Of a stretch of 64,000 nt of DNA, positions 1-11,817 are shown in pieces. Under the pieces are notes generated by a model. It was not told where the DNA came from. It was given only the letters and a program-made list of their open reading frames with translations, and searched no databases. Position 1 is the first letter of the stretch. Each line of letters begins with the position of its first letter. A program made the position numbers and the translations under genes. This DNA comes from Sparassis latifolia (Eukaryota > Basidiomycota > Agaricomycetes > Polyporales > Sparassidaceae): positions 2,542,001 to 2,606,000 of the forward strand of contig CM031562.1 of NCBI GenBank assembly GCA_018466975.1, in the 5' to 3' direction.

Positions 1-1312
1 ATTTTCCCCTGTGAGGTTGACGCAAAACGCATGAGTACGCAGAGAAGAGGTAAGACGGTGTGGGGCTCACGGGCTCGAAGCGTGACCAGAAGTCTGTAAC
101 TACGCTGGAGAGCGTCGGATGGATTGTCGCAGACTTGCGGTCCGCGAGGAACGGCGCGAGGTGTGCGATGGTACGGCACGCCTCGGCGTGTTCCGGGTCG
201 CCCAGCGAGAGCGCGCTGAGCGGAGACATTGCGAGGTGCCGCGTCGTGTATGCATACGCCATGCTGCCATGCACACCGGAAGTCAGACATCAGGCAATTC
301 AAACAGTCGAAGCGCATGCAACTTACTCACCAGAGTGCGCACATGTTGTACAATAGTATGGGCGCGCTTCCGACCGACGCGGTAGCGGCGTGCACCATCG
401 CCAGAGGGACATCCATCATCTCAGGGCGCGCGCCAAACCGCTTCCTCGTCGCGTTCTCCGGGAGCGCCCTTCCCTCAACAACTGCATCTGCATCCTCTGC
501 AACCGACGGCTGCGCCTCCCACCAGGGCTCCACTCGCGCCTTCTCCAGCTCCTCGCTTGCCAAGAGTTGCTGAGCGAGCTCGCTGGAGGGGTCGCCGAGT
601 GCCCTGAGGAATTTATCACGCTCAGCCGGGGTGAGCTTGGCCCACAGCTCTTCGGACGACACGGATTCTGCATTTCTTAAGTCTTCGGTCCGCGTTGCAG
701 GAAAGAATTACTACGCACCTAGGTCTACTTTTCCTAACCGCCGCACGAGGTCCACGTCCTCGCCCTCGTTGTCGGAATCTGTCTCGCCGAGGAGGTCCGC
801 GTCCGCTGCGCCCTCTTCGAACTGCCTCAGAAGCTCCATCATCTTCAGCCGCTCCTCGGTGGTGCGCGAGGGCGAGCTGTGCACGTCCGCCTCGAGCTCC
901 TGGCGATAGAATGTCTCCGAGCATCCATTGTGACTCTGAAATAGTCCCAATATCAGCTCTATCGAGGAGAATGCGTGGAAAGAGCAGTCTGGGCCTAGCC
1001 AACTCGTTGGACGAGTAGCCAACCTAAACTGCGAAAGCAAAACGGCGCACCTCGGAGCGGAAACATGTCAGGGAGCAGTATGGAATATTGCACCGCGGGC
1101 AGGTGTACCGCGCGAACTGTCTCCGGCAACTATGAGCGGGTCAGCGGGTCAGAAATTGCGCAGGGGAGCCGGACGTAGTAAGGGACTCACATCGCACACG
1201 CGACGGTGCTCACGGCCTCAGCAGCGGCTGGGGACTGCGTGGAGATCTGCTGAGGTGCGTCCGTCGACATGGTTGGGTTTCTGAAGGCGTGCGTTGGAGG
1301 CTCTTTGGTCAT
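1..1312 (-). CDS. HIT-type zinc finger protein (ZNHIT2-like), 3' end outside window
   Basis: Six exons can be joined on the minus strand: 1312/1270-1191, 1129-1051, 935-719, 667-331, 263-71 and 8-1. All introns are GT-AG and the phases agree. Spliced exons 1-3 give a zf-HIT module: CAICRRQFARYTCPRC, then CNIPYCSLTCFRSE, then SHNGCSETFYRQE. The spaced Cys/His pairs are typical of this zinc knuckle. An acidic stretch and a helical region follow (residues from SSEELWAKLTPAERDKF). In animals and yeast, ZNHIT2-like proteins bind the R2TP chaperone and help assemble snRNP or snoRNP complexes; the same role here is inferred from the domain only. Two in-frame ATGs exist (1312 and 1270) and I cannot choose between them. 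The last exon runs off the left edge, so the protein is incomplete. It is divergent from the NAD kinase gene. Confidence 0.85.
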
Positions 1313-2083
1313 GAAGCGGAGAGAAATGCTGGAAAGTGGGGCACCGCAGGACCCCTTCGCCGCACTTTAATGGCGCGCGGTCGTTGAGAGACGGTTGCAA
1401 TGCCCTTGTTGTGATGCGGTTCGTGTGTAGGGCCGATCTCGGCCTGCATTTCAGGCAGAATCGATCAAGTCACCGGAGAGCAGCAAGACTAGGGCACTCA
1501 CTTTGAATTTGACTTCGACAAATCGGAGGACTTCGCTAGTATTCTAGTCCGTGGGCAGGGAAAGAACTCTAACTCTGTAGAGAAGTAAAGAGAGCAAATT
1601 ATTTTATATCGCAGAGAGGGAGAAAACTACTTGATAATGTGGAGGTACATGATTGAGCAGGACAGACGCCCGAGTCTCAGAGCGTGACTTGTGGTTGCGC
1701 GTGCTGTCACGTCCGTCACCTAGACCAATCACACGCGAACGCCTGACTCGGAATTTTGTGCGAAACATCATATCGTTCTCTCGTCGTATTTATCCCCACT
1801 AACGGTATTTCTATCCACAGAACGCCCGCGGAATACGTTCAAAATATCTGCCGCATCCGGAGACGATAGCATCACGTTCTATTGTCCAAATCCACGCGAG
1901 GACACACGACTGCCGCCTGTGGTGTGAAAAGGAACGCTGCTTACTTGTTCTACGCGTCGGCACCCGCTGCGGGAAATCATAAAGATTCTCACAGTCCACC
2001 ACTAACGACGACGTGCGAGGCTGTAGTTGAGCAGCTGCTAGCACTTCCAAGAGTCTACCACATTTGTGCGGAAGAGTGGATTA
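1313..2083. promoter_or_regulatory. Divergent intergenic region (HIT-finger gene / NAD kinase gene)
   Basis: This roughly 770-bp spacer separates two divergent genes and must hold both promoters. I see no convincing ORF of recognisable family, no repeat and no clear TATA element that I would assign to one gene. ORFs here are short and lack family motifs. Confidence 0.4.
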
Positions 2084-3649
2084 ATGCTGTCTCTGCTCTC
2101 GCGCACTCTGAAACCGCGCATGGCACGCGCGTCTGCTCGTCTTGCTTGCACCGACTATCGCCGCTGGCTGTCATCCGGACATTCCTCATTGCACCTGCGC
2201 GGCCGATGGCAGACCGCCAGCCACCCACCAGCGCCCTCGCGCACATTCGCAACGTACGTGCATCTGCAGTGTTCCTCGTTAACATCTCACGAGCTCACTT
2301 GGTGAAGACAGACGGTCCACTCGTCCGGGCCCTCCGAGTTCTATCTTACTGGTTAACAAGCACCGAACACATGCCGTTGCGGAGGCTATTGATGCGCTAC
2401 TTTTGTAAGGGCACAGGCTGCTTTGTAGGCTCTACGAGCAACTCACATTGATATGCGCAGGCACATACGCGAAAAGTACCCTGACGTACGGTTATACCAC
2501 GAGGACCGCCCAGATATACCTGACGGAGTAGAGGTCTGGCGACCAGGTGCGTGTCCGCTGCATGGTACGGGCCTTGCTGAGATGTTCATACTGTTTGTCG
2601 TCGCACAGGTCCCGATGCAGCACCGATCGACCTTGTCGTCACGCTTGGTGGGGATGGCACAATACTGCATGCCTCTTCGTTATTCAAAGTAGGCGCTGTC
2701 CCACCTGTGCTAAGTTTTTCTATGGGCACCCTCGGGTTTTTGCTCCCATTTCGTCAGTCTCGAACTACCCACGCGTGAATCTCGCTGAATGGCAGATACT
2801 TTCAGACATCGATGACTATGCAAAGGCACTGGACAGCGCGTTCAGGGGCCACGCGCTGGTGCTGAATCGCATGCGGCTTCAGTGCACATTCCAAGACGCA
2901 GATGGCGAGCATAGCAATCTGCATTGCAAAGGTTCGTAAGTATCTGTGTGTCTCATCGTCGTTCTGTGAAATTGAGGAGCATGCAGACTGGCAGGTCATG
3001 AATGAAGTCGCACTTCACCGTGGTTCGAGCCCACATTTAAATACAATCGATATATATGTGGACGGGCAACATCTTACGGAGTCAGTCGTGCGTACCGCAC
3101 GATGTGCATCGCTGTGCTGCAGGCTGACGTGTATGCTCAGTCAGACGGGTTGATTGTATCCACGCCGACGGGCTCGACAGCGTACTCACTCTCGGCGGGC
3201 GGCCCCATCGTCCATCCATCCCTTAGTGCGCTCGTCCTCACCCCCATATGCCCGCGGAGTCTCTCCTTCCGCCCTCTGATTTTTCCCTCTTCCTCCTCCA
3301 TCACACTTCAAGTGAGTTTTGCCGTCAACCGACGGCCCTCATGAATTAATGTTTATTTTTCCGGCAGATCAGCGAACGGAGTCGTGCCTCGGCCGGTCTC
3401 TCGATGGACGGTCAGGTCACCCACGTCCTCAACCCCGGCGAGTCCGTGACAGTGCAAGCCTCTCTGTACCCGATCCCGTGCATCAACCGTTCGTCGATCG
3501 CAGAGCCCGACGATAGCCGCACGGGCGAGGGCGTGGGCCCGGGAACGGAGGACGACTGGGTGCGTGACATCAACAGCCTGCTGCAGTACAACGCGACGTT
3601 CAGGAGCAAGGCACTGCTGCGGCTCGGGCGGGAAGGGGAGCGGAGGTAA
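2084..3649 (+). CDS. NAD/NADH kinase, probably mitochondrial (POS5-like)
   Basis: Eight exons: 2084-2253, 2312-2404, 2461-2546, 2609-2752, 2806-2931, 2987-3087, 3123-3311 and 3368-3649. They sum to 1191 nt, a 396-residue protein. The enzyme phosphorylates NAD(H) to NADP(H) using ATP. Seen directly: the [17 protein letters not shown] nucleotide-binding motif, [16 protein letters not shown] after splicing, the NEVALHRG segment, and [20 protein letters not shown] with the following GP. These are the conserved NAD kinase blocks in the right order. The N-terminus (from [10 protein letters not shown]) is rich in Arg, Ser and Ala and nearly free of acidic residues for about 55 residues. This looks like a mitochondrial presequence, which suggests the POS5 type rather than a cytosolic kinase; targeting is inferred. 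The 2931 donor and the 3087 donor are the least certain junctions. Confidence 0.9.
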
Positions 3650-4448
3650 GGTGTACGGAGATGCGAGGTGTGTGAGGGCATGTTAGCCTAGTATCTAAGA
3701 TATTTTTGTCTAACAGAGAAGCAATTCAATCGTGCTGAGTCGATTTCTGGACCGGGTCATGCAAGGAACTGAAGTTTGGCCGGTAAGACAGAAATGCGTC
3801 TGGAGTTGTGGTTGTCATGCCGTCTAGGAGGATTCGTTGGAAGATTCGTCTTCACAGGCACGCAGGAACATATCGTAACCATTCTCAATCGATCGAGCAC
3901 CCAAGGCAAGCACGATCGAATTTCTCGCCAGATCTCTCGTTTTTTCCCTGAATATTCGACACCGCAGCATGTTGGAAGTCAACGGTGACGGCAACGAAGT
4001 CCGCATGCCCTGAGCGCTGGCGTTCAACGTTCATGAGCACCATTGGTATCCGTTGACACATCCTCCAGGTTCCGTGGTCATACCCTGGTTTCGTGATACG
4101 CCATTAACTGCACTTTTTTCTGTGTGTGCGTGGAATGGCAGAGGTATGATTGGCCAGCTACGACTGGTGGAGGTGTGATATACTAGGAATGGACACGCTG
4201 AGGACCCGCACAGTCAACTACCCTGGACAGGCTGGCAGCGGTTCCTTCAGAACATATCCACTCAATGATGGTTGTCCTACGTGGCTCGCCTCGACATCTG
4301 CCTCCCATCTAGTGCATGTGCGCTGCCATCGTTCCTAGGCGCACCTCCACAGTCATGGTGCCCTATCATCCATATTGGGACCTCGCATAAAACCATCCTC
4401 GTCCCTTCACTTTTCTCCGTGGAGAACACAGTCTGACAAGCCACGACG
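3650..4448. other. Intergenic, no recognised gene
   Basis: This stretch lies between the NAD kinase stop and the zinc transporter start. Only short ORFs without family motifs are present on either strand. The last 150 bp, pyrimidine-rich before 4449, probably include the transporter promoter. Confidence 0.4.
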
Positions 4449-5857
4449 ATGAGCTCAAGTAACGTCACCGTGAATGGTGTCTACTGTGGCGATGGCGGCG
4501 GCGCCGACACCTACTTCGGCCTCCGTGTCGCTTCCGTCTTCATCATCATGGCTACTTCCGCCGTCGGTGCGCTCTTCCCCGTACTCACTCGGAGGACGCA
4601 ATGGCTGAACGCCATTGTGCCGACGTCCGTCTTTCAAACTGCCAAGTACTTTGGCAGTGGTGTTATCGTATGTGCCCTCAATTTATTTTTCGCACTTCGC
4701 TGAATGGGCTTTCGTCTCAAGATTGCAACGGCATTTATTCATCTCCTTTCTCCTGCCATGGCCGAGCTGGGATCGCCGTGCCTGGCCCCTGCGTGGCAGA
4801 ACTACGTGAGCTAGATTATTAGTCTCTAGTAGCTCTACTGACCATACCACAGCCATATGCGCTTGGAATTTCTTTTGTCAGCATTTTCGCGATCTTCATC
4901 GTAGAACTGGTCGCCTTCCGCTGGGGCACTGCGAAGCTCGCTAAGCTCGGCCTAAGACACGGTATGTTCAATGGCAATCGATGTTAATTCACGCTTATTT
5001 CATCCAGATCCACACGGCCATAATATTGGCGCACAGGGCGCCCACGCTGCCCATGGACCTGAGGGCATAGTTGGCGGTGAGGCCATAAGCTCAGGCGGAG
5101 CAGAGAAATTCGTCGACGACGAGTCGGAGAAGGATACTCGCACGAAAAGTTCCCGTGATGTCGAGGCGCAGCCGTCGAGTACACTCTCTGTCTCCGACTC
5201 CGCTCTTGCTCAGATAATTGGGGTCGCTATTCTTGAGTTCGGCGTGTTGCTGCACAGGTGTGTACGCCAGCAAGGTTGGCGTTCTTGTGAGATGCTACTT
5301 TTGCCCGCAGTATCTTTATCGGCATGACTCTGGCGGTCGATCCCAGCTTCAAGATTTTGTTCGTTGTAATCGTCTTCCATCGTACGTCCCTCGCGTTTAT
5401 CTTCTGCGGTGGTGCTAATTTTCCTGCTCCTCCAGAAATGTTCGAAGGTCTTGGTATCGGTTCCCGACTGGCCTTCATGCAACTACCGTCGCACTATACT
5501 TACGTCCCAATTCTCGGGGCATGCCTGTACGCTATCACTACTCCCATCGGTGCGTGGCACAGCCGCACTCCGTCGTATAATTTCGCGAAAAACTCACGCA
5601 ATTGCACAGGCATCGCAACCGGGCTGGGTATACGTACGACGTACAACCCGAACTCGGCCACAGCGAGCATCGTGAGCGGGGTGCTCGACGCGTTCAGCAG
5701 CGGAATCCTCATCTACACCGGGCTCGTCGAGCTCATGGCGCACGAATTCGTGTTTAACCGCGAGATGATCGAAGGCTCGAACCGGAAGCTCGCTTGGGCG
5801 CTCGGGTGCATGGTGCTCGGCGCGGGCCTCATGGCGCTCCTTGGCCGGTGGGCGTGA
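4449..5857 (+). CDS. ZIP-family zinc/iron transporter (ZRT1/ZRT2-like)
   Basis: Seven exons: 4449-4667, 4722-4805, 4853-4961, 5008-5257, 5311-5381, 5436-5549 and 5610-5857. They total 1095 nt, 364 residues, close to yeast Zrt1 (376). ZIP proteins move zinc or iron into the cytoplasm across the plasma or an organelle membrane. Seen: about eight hydrophobic segments; a His-containing cytosolic loop starting DPHGHNIGAQGAHAAHG between helices 3 and 4; and the signature helices ILEFGVLLHSIFIGMTLAV and VVIVFHQMFEGLGIGSRLA, which carry the conserved His residues of the metal path. The C-terminal part has LVELMAHEF, usual for fungal Zrt proteins. All junctions are GT-AG with consistent phase. Substrate preference cannot be read from sequence. 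The gene is convergent with the DUF6534 gene. Confidence 0.95.
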
Positions 5858-6465
5858 GCACTGGAAAGTGCAATGTCGGTAGATGTTATACGAGGTTATT
5901 GTCCGGACGATCCCATGTAGGATAGAAGCCGTCTACTATTGTGATGTGCCTTTCAATCATCGCTCCACGAGCAACCCTAACATGCAAGCATTTTTTTTTG
6001 GAGTAAGCGTAACGGCACAAGCTCGCAACTGTATTCGGACAGCCCGTGAACCGCGTGAACACGCAAGCATGTTGGCTATTATCAAGTGGGTATGACATCA
6101 CGTCCTCGAGTACAAGTAGTATTTGCAGTTCCTGGTAGCAATGGACTGCGTCTTGGCGAAGGACGCCGAAGGGCCTTATCCGATATACGCTACTACTCAA
6201 CTCACTGAATGTTACATAATAAATAATTCCTCTGTGGAGGACTAAAATACATTGTACGGCAGAGTCAGACGGCCATACTGCCGTTGACATACGGATCGGC
6301 ATCTCTCACCGTATACTGCAGTATCTGTGAGTCAGCAACGCGCTGTATCCTCGGGACTTACCCATAAACGTACCTCTGAAGAGCCTGCCTTACTGATTGT
6401 CTGTAAGGTCTGTTCGATTTCAATAGGGCGCTGAGACAGTAGTAATGACGGTCAGGCGCTGTGGA
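5858..6465. other. Intergenic between convergent genes
   Basis: This 608-bp region lies between the 3' ends of the zinc transporter and the DUF6534 gene. A 138-codon open frame on the minus strand has no recognisable motif and I treat it as chance. Both terminators should lie here but no specific signal was seen. Confidence 0.4.
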
Positions 6466-8285
6466 TTACGATCGTGCATGAAGTAGTCTCACCATCTGCT
6501 TCAGATGCTGCATTTGATACCCGGCAGAGTTCTGGGAGATATCCACAGGGGGTGTGTGGGTAGAGTGGAAGTTATCGAACGTAGCCAACGTGGAGTTTGC
6601 AGCGCCAGCGATTGACCTGCGACTGTTAAAACTGCAGTAGCATACAGTTAGACGACATTCTTTGGCTGGAGCTGAAACTGCGCTCACGTTGCTAGCAAAG
6701 ATATAGCATAGACTGCAGAAAGCCAACATTAGTGGGAATGCTTCGTTGAAACGTTCCAAACATACGCTTGCTCTGCACTTGCACGAACGCGACGAACGCG
6801 AGGGCGGTTATAGTGGTGAACTGAAGACATGCGTAAGTGATGAAACTGGTGCGTAAAGAAATACGACGCACGCTTATGATCACCAGGATCGCGAACACGC
6901 TGCATACTCAACCGTCAGCCAAAGACATAGCTATGACTTATTGGATCACGCACGATGTAATCGCACCAGTGTTGACAGTGTACATTAGGAGCCGGTTGAT
7001 AATAGTATCAGTCCTATGACGGCATGAGCGACGGAAATGACCTTAAGGAACGAAAGGACGTGCCTTTGCATCCCTGTACGGTGCGTATGCAGATAGTAGC
7101 AGATTGTTGCCGCTATAGAACAGTCCACGACAACAGACAGCGTCCATCCGACAATCATCGTAGACTGTTCGGCACAATTACACGTGCAATGTATGGCCAG
7201 GAGAATAAATACTCACATAAACGTGCGCCCTGAAGACGTGCCATTGCATGTACTTGAAACTACATCGCAATCAGCGACGGGTCTGGAGAAAAGGGACGCC
7301 CGACATCATACCTCAAAGAGCAATTCGCTAAACCAATTGCTAAACCATAAGGTATAAGTCACGTAACTGTCTGCTCTCGGATGGAACCGACGAACCGACG
7401 CGGGCCGTAGAGAGGATTCCCTAATTGTGGCTTGTTAATAATGTAGCGACTCTCTCTTGCCACTCGGGCTTACCAGGACTACAGTAATCCAGATCTTCTC
7501 GCTCACTGAGCACAGGGTCGGCGAATTTTAGGCCAACGAGCTAATCGGATTTACTTACACAGGTAGATACGCCAGACGAAACACCTGTGCGGAGCAGATC
7601 AATAGCTATCCTCCAAGATGTTAGTTGACTTACATATTGACGAAGTAGGCGATGATGAACTGCGTAAACTCATTCAATGGGATAAGTAAAGATAAGAGAC
7701 AGAAGATAACGCACGCCTAAGATCAGGGTCAACTGCCCGCATAAGATGGATTGATGGAAGTTCGCTCAGGTGACAAACTTGGAACTTACCTCGAAGCTCC
7801 TGCACGGCACCGATGTCAGAACACGTAAAGGAGAAAGTAAGTAATTCCATACCATACAGTGGAACTAAGTGCGATGGGATTATTGTAGTTCCTGATAAGA
7901 TAATATTCTATCGCTTCGATCGACATCGCAGTATGCAGGGTCTCGAGAATCCTAAAACGGACAAATTTCGTGCGTAAGGACGTATGAGAGTATGTTGCGC
8001 GATCGGGACAAACCAAATGGTGGCGACCTGCGTTCCATTTTCCCGTTTAGTGGAAGTCATTGACAACCGCAACCACAGCGGTGTCGACCTACCGCGAGCT
8101 TTATGACAATCCGATCACGCGGATAGTTGCGTATGTAAAAAAATATCTGCATAGAAACCACTCCGTAAAATCTGTGCCACTCGTCAGCGGGAGATCGACT
8201 TCGAATTGTGCCAAACTCACAGCATCGTAAAGAGGGTGCCCAGCAGAGGCCCTTGAGCGATCGCCACGACTTCGGGCACTGCCAT
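6466..8285 (-). CDS. DUF6534-family fungal multi-pass membrane protein
   Basis: The gene is unusually fragmented. Supported exons on the minus strand are 8285-8221, 8171-8093, 8027-8014, 7951-7853, 7799-7790, 7668-7634, 7584-7559, 7505-7474, 7164-7064, 7013-6954, 6899-6872, 6820-6766, 6712-6688 and 6631-6466. One or two further exons between 7473 and 7165 could not be fixed. Family blocks appear in order: IAQGPLLGTLF, ILETLHTAMSIEAIEYYLI, FVWRIYLL, then WTLSVVVDCSIAATICYYLH with LMYTVNTGAIT, which is the core of the DUF6534 domain, and SKLYAISLLATFNSR near the end. These proteins have about seven membrane helices and no known biochemical role; they are expanded in Agaricomycetes. Exons of 14 and 10 nt and a probable GC-AG intron (7063-7014) are odd features. 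It is a paralogue of the gene at 42333-44165. Confidence 0.85.
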
Positions 8286-8534
8286 TATGAGGAAGGAGGG
8301 CAAAGTCCTGAACCACAAATCTCCCGCCCCAAGGCCCTTTATCCGTAGATCAATAGAGCGCCGTTCAACCTCGGAAGGTTGCGAAAGGATCTGTTTCCAA
8401 CTTCTCCAGAACAACCCTGGCGTCGTTGACCTGAGACCTTGATGTGCATCATCGCACTAGCTTGACAGCTAAGCGAGCCAGGCACGGAGCTACGTTGAGC
8501 CCGAACGTCTACAATGCGGCACTGCAGGATGGGC

Positions 8535-9139
8535 TCAGTTGTGAAGAGCGCTTAGTAGCATTGATTGCACAATCATGTTGATAAACTCGGAGTCGCCAGA
8601 GCTCTCCACTGCACACATTCACCATAAGCGACCCGATGTTCTCGATGAGCAAGACGTACTCACCGGGGTCGAAGATGTGGTGGATCATGGGAACGTTTCC
8701 GGCAGGCACACAACATGATGCCAGCATCTGCCAGGCTCTGTCCACTTGCAGATGTGTCGGTTCCGAATACTTGATGGTGATGGACTTGCTCCAGCTGCTC
8801 GCGCCCGTATCTTACCCCCGCCAGAAGCACACGAACCGGCAAAACAAATTGCACGCAGCCATCCCATTCGTCCGTCGGCGGTATGTTCTCTTAGAATGGA
8901 GGAGGCTGGGCAGAACGTGCCAAGGATCTATCGATAAGTTGAATCTAAGAATCACCTTGAACTCCTTGAATTCAATGTAAAGTTTACTCGTCACTTCTTG
9001 GTCAGATGAGCACAACTCGACACGGGGTCTCAGATCAGGAGCTGGCGGACTTCCGAGGATGCTTCTGAAGACTAGCATGCGCTATCGTGGTGGGTTCATC
9101 ATCAACGTGCTCCAGGATGGCTCGTGGCGCTCGAAACAT
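8535..9139 (-). CDS. Unrecognised multi-exon protein
   Basis: I do not recognise the family. On the minus strand, four exons join cleanly at their 3' part: one ending at 8956, then 8887-8816, 8769-8664 and 8608-8535. The splice sites are good (for example GTAAGA and GTGAGT donors). The spliced reading includes SDQEVTSKLYIEFKEFK, then PTDEWDGCVQFVLPVRVLLA, then THLQVDRAWQMLASC, PAGNVPMIHHIFDP and SEFINMIVQSMLLSALHN before the stop. The 5' end is uncertain: an ATG at 9139 opens a frame that needs a shift or another intron to reach the first good exon. It is divergent from the EthD-like gene with about 150 bp between them, so they may share a promoter. Confidence 0.5.
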
Positions 9140-9293
9140 ACCCGAAGCTTACATAACGTGGTACGTCTGTTCTTTCTCCATATAGCAGATTATGTAGCAG
9201 ATTATAGCTCACGTTTATCGTTCTTCATCTGCTGCCTTCGCCCTCTCCAGTCGGCACCTATATTCCTCAGACACCCGTACCACACACAGAGAG

Positions 9294-9998
9294 ATGACCC
9301 CTCCTGCTCTGTTACTCTCCCTCTCCGAGCCTGGCCCCGACGTCCCGGAGGCCGAGTTCCACGACTGGTACAACAGCGACCACATCCCCGCACGCATCGC
9401 ATCACCCGTCTTTCAGAGCTGGACGCGTTATACTGCCATTGACGGGCTGAAACCCTCGTACATGAACATCTACGACCTCGAATCGCTCGAGGCTACGAAG
9501 ACCCCCGCGTACACCAATCTGCCGCAGAACCGGAGCGAGGCCGAGAAGGATCTCATAAAGCGGGTCTCGTGGTTGGAGCCGCGGGTGTATGAGGAGCATC
9601 ATGACGATCCCTTCGTCGCACCCTCTTCACTATTCAATCCGATAAAGCCGGCGGAGTACGCGCTCATCTTGACCGCGGAGCTTCCTCCCGAGCTAGAGGG
9701 GGAATTTATGGCGTGGTACACAGAGGAACTTCTTCCGAAGGTTTCGAAGGCTCCAGGATGGGTTAGGAGTCGGCAGTTCAAATTGAAGGATTGGAAGCGG
9801 CTGGGTGTGGAGGGGTCGAAGGATAAGACGGTTCCTCCGACATACTTGGCCATTCACGAGTTCGCGACGGCGGAATTCACGGAGCTGAAGGAGACGGTGC
9901 AGTCTGACAAGACGCCGCGGTACGAGAAGCTTGTGCAGGGCCGTACGTCGTTCCAGCGAAGGGTGGTGAAGTTCTTGAAGAAGTTTGAGAGGGTGTGA
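9294..9998 (+). CDS. EthD-like dimeric alpha-beta barrel protein
   Basis: A single-exon frame of 234 residues. The sequence has two similar halves: near residue 23 it reads FHDWYNSDHIPAR, and near residue 141 it reads FMAWYTEELLPKV. Each half probably forms one ferredoxin-like fold of the dimeric alpha-beta barrel superfamily, which includes EthD and related small oxygenase-like or binding proteins. No catalytic residue can be assigned, so the substrate is unknown. Similar uncharacterised proteins are common in basidiomycetes. Lack of introns in an intron-rich neighbourhood is noticeable. Start chosen at the first ATG, which directly precedes the conserved first half. Confidence 0.8.
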   Translation: MTPPALLLSLSEPGPDVPEAEFHDWYNSDHIPARIASPVFQSWTRYTAIDGLKPSYMNIYDLESLEATKTPAYTNLPQNRSEAEKDLIKRVSWLEPRVYEEHHDDPFVAPSSLFNPIKPAEYALILTAELPPELEGEFMAWYTEELLPKVSKAPGWVRSRQFKLKDWKRLGVEGSKDKTVPPTYLAIHEFATAEFTELKETVQSDKTPRYEKLVQGRTSFQRRVVKFLKKFERV

Positions 9999-10428
9999 AG
10001 CTTGGTACCAATGTATGTACAACTGTACGCCGTCTCACATTACAAAGTGGAAGTCTTCGAGGAAATGTAGCGGTACAAGTTGACTCGTAAGCACTTTCAT
10101 TTGTACAGTAATTGTATGCCGATGACCATGCGAGTCGAATACTGTTATGGGCGTCCTTCCCTATAATTGCTTGACAACTCAATAATTTGAACCTACTGAG
10201 TTGCCATAACTGGAGCTATGGGTTCCTTTTCGGGAGTGTTCGACCGATCACTACGGCTAACAACGTCGCCGCTCCAACGCTTACCTCCTACTGAGCACTG
10301 AATATCCTGGCATCCGTCCTCTGCGAATCGGGCATATACGTACGCGCGTCAAGTACACCGAATTCTGGCCAAACATTCCACGTGAACCTCACCAATTCTA
10401 TCAACAGGATAATCTTACTTGGTCAAAT
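9999..10428. other. Intergenic, nothing recognised
   Basis: Spacer between the EthD-like gene and the FMP46-like gene. It should contain the terminator of the first and the promoter of the second. No repeat, RNA gene or conserved ORF was seen. Confidence 0.4.
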
Positions 10429-11039
10429 ATGTTTTCGGCCTTCAAACGATCAATCGTGAGCCTCCCGCTCTGCGTGCTCTGAAGACTTATTCAGTCTAAG
10501 CGCCTCTCTAGCCTCAAATTTCTATTTTGTGCGAACTTTTCAATGCCGGTACCTTCGTAAGCCTATACTGATTGTATTTGACTCAAAGTCACAACCCATC
10601 CTCGCCGCCTTCAACGGCGGCTTTGAACCTTCTGCGCGCAGCAGTCTCAGGGCCATATCCTCCCTCGGCGCCCTCCGCTCGCCCACTTACATTCAACCTC
10701 GAGGTAGTTGAGAACGCCCCTACCGCTGACCAGCTCCGCACCATCCTCTCGTACGTCCATTCGACCGCGACGGGCTCAGCAGAAGGCATCTCCCCCGCGA
10801 ACTTGCTTTCAGCCCATCCCACCGTGCAGACACAGCCGACGAGCGCGGAAGGCGTTGCCCTCCTGGCCGCACAAAATGTGAATGCACTCAAGTGGCCCAT
10901 TGTTGTCGACTGGGATGCGGGGCGCGCGGCCGTGGGCGACGTCGACGGCGTGAAGAGCATTCTGGAGGAGTTGAGGAAGAAGAGGGATGGCGAGGCTTCC
11001 GAGACGCCTGAGCCCAAGTCGAAGGGTTGGTTCTGGTGA
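10429..11039 (+). CDS. FMP46: FMP46-like mitochondrial thioredoxin-fold redox protein
   Basis: Three exons, 10429-10455, 10512-10528 and 10589-11039, give 495 nt and 164 residues. Spliced, the N-terminus reads MFSAFKRSIPQISIFHNPSS, and TAALNLLRAA and FNLEVVENAPTADQLRTILS follow. This matches the pattern of the fungal FMP46 / DUF1687 family, putative redox proteins with a thioredoxin fold found in mitochondria of yeast. The C-terminal part, LKWPIVVDWDAGRAAVGD, is the strand-rich end of that fold. A 17-nt second exon is needed to restore the conserved N-terminal strand. The function is poorly known even in yeast. Family assignment is from memory of the pattern. Confidence 0.75.
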
Positions 11040-11795
11040 GCACAACCGAAAAGGAGCCGTGATAAGTTCGTAAGTGTTTATAACGACGGTTCTTCCGATC
11101 GACCGTTGATATGCTTGTGTAGAGGAACAGGAAGAGTCTTTTCATCTGACGCAGACGTTGACCATAACATGTACTCCTAAAATCCGATGTACGGTATGTA
11201 ACATTAGTCGGACATGATCCAGAACATAATATTTGTAGCAGTATAAACCAATTTAGGTGTGTCTAGCTTGCCAAGAACAACAGAGTATTCACGATACGGT
11301 GCTGCTGTCCATCTTCTGCGTCTGAGGCACGGCTGTCGCCAATAGGATGAAACGCACAAACGCTCGTTAATTCTAGTCCGTGGACGACCATGATCGCGTC
11401 ATATATGAGTCCTGAAACAAATTTTCTGCAGATGTTACCCGTGGATCAGTACAAGCGTTTGCTAACTGCGCCAGTGGAGGTGCTTGGGAGGAATGACGCC
11501 AGTCAAACGAACGGATAGGCGCAAACAGGGAATGTGACCTCCGGCGACGAGAGCCTGATGTCTTCCACGATATTCCAAAAGAATGGTGCAACGTAACCCC
11601 GACAAGAGATGAGCACCACCGGAAACTAGCCCAGGCTGTAGGCAAGAGAATGGTTGTCGCTATGCCCTCGGATTGACTGGATCACAAGTTAGGACTTTGT
11701 CGACATAGCCTGACTCGCCGCTCAACCGACGTGGAAGCAAATGTAGGTTTGAACAACAAAATGCTAACAGGAAGGTTGGGATCACTGAGTAGACG

Positions 11796-11817
11796 ATATG
11801 CATGCATGCATGCATAT
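11796..11817. repeat. ATGC palindromic microsatellite
   Basis: A 22-bp run of alternating ATGC units that is also a perfect palindrome. It can form a small cruciform but is most likely simple slippage. Confidence 0.85.

Noticed and set aside
5886..6302. 138-codon minus ORF between ZIP and DUF6534 genes
   Set aside because: No motif, no splice logic and position between two convergent 3' ends.
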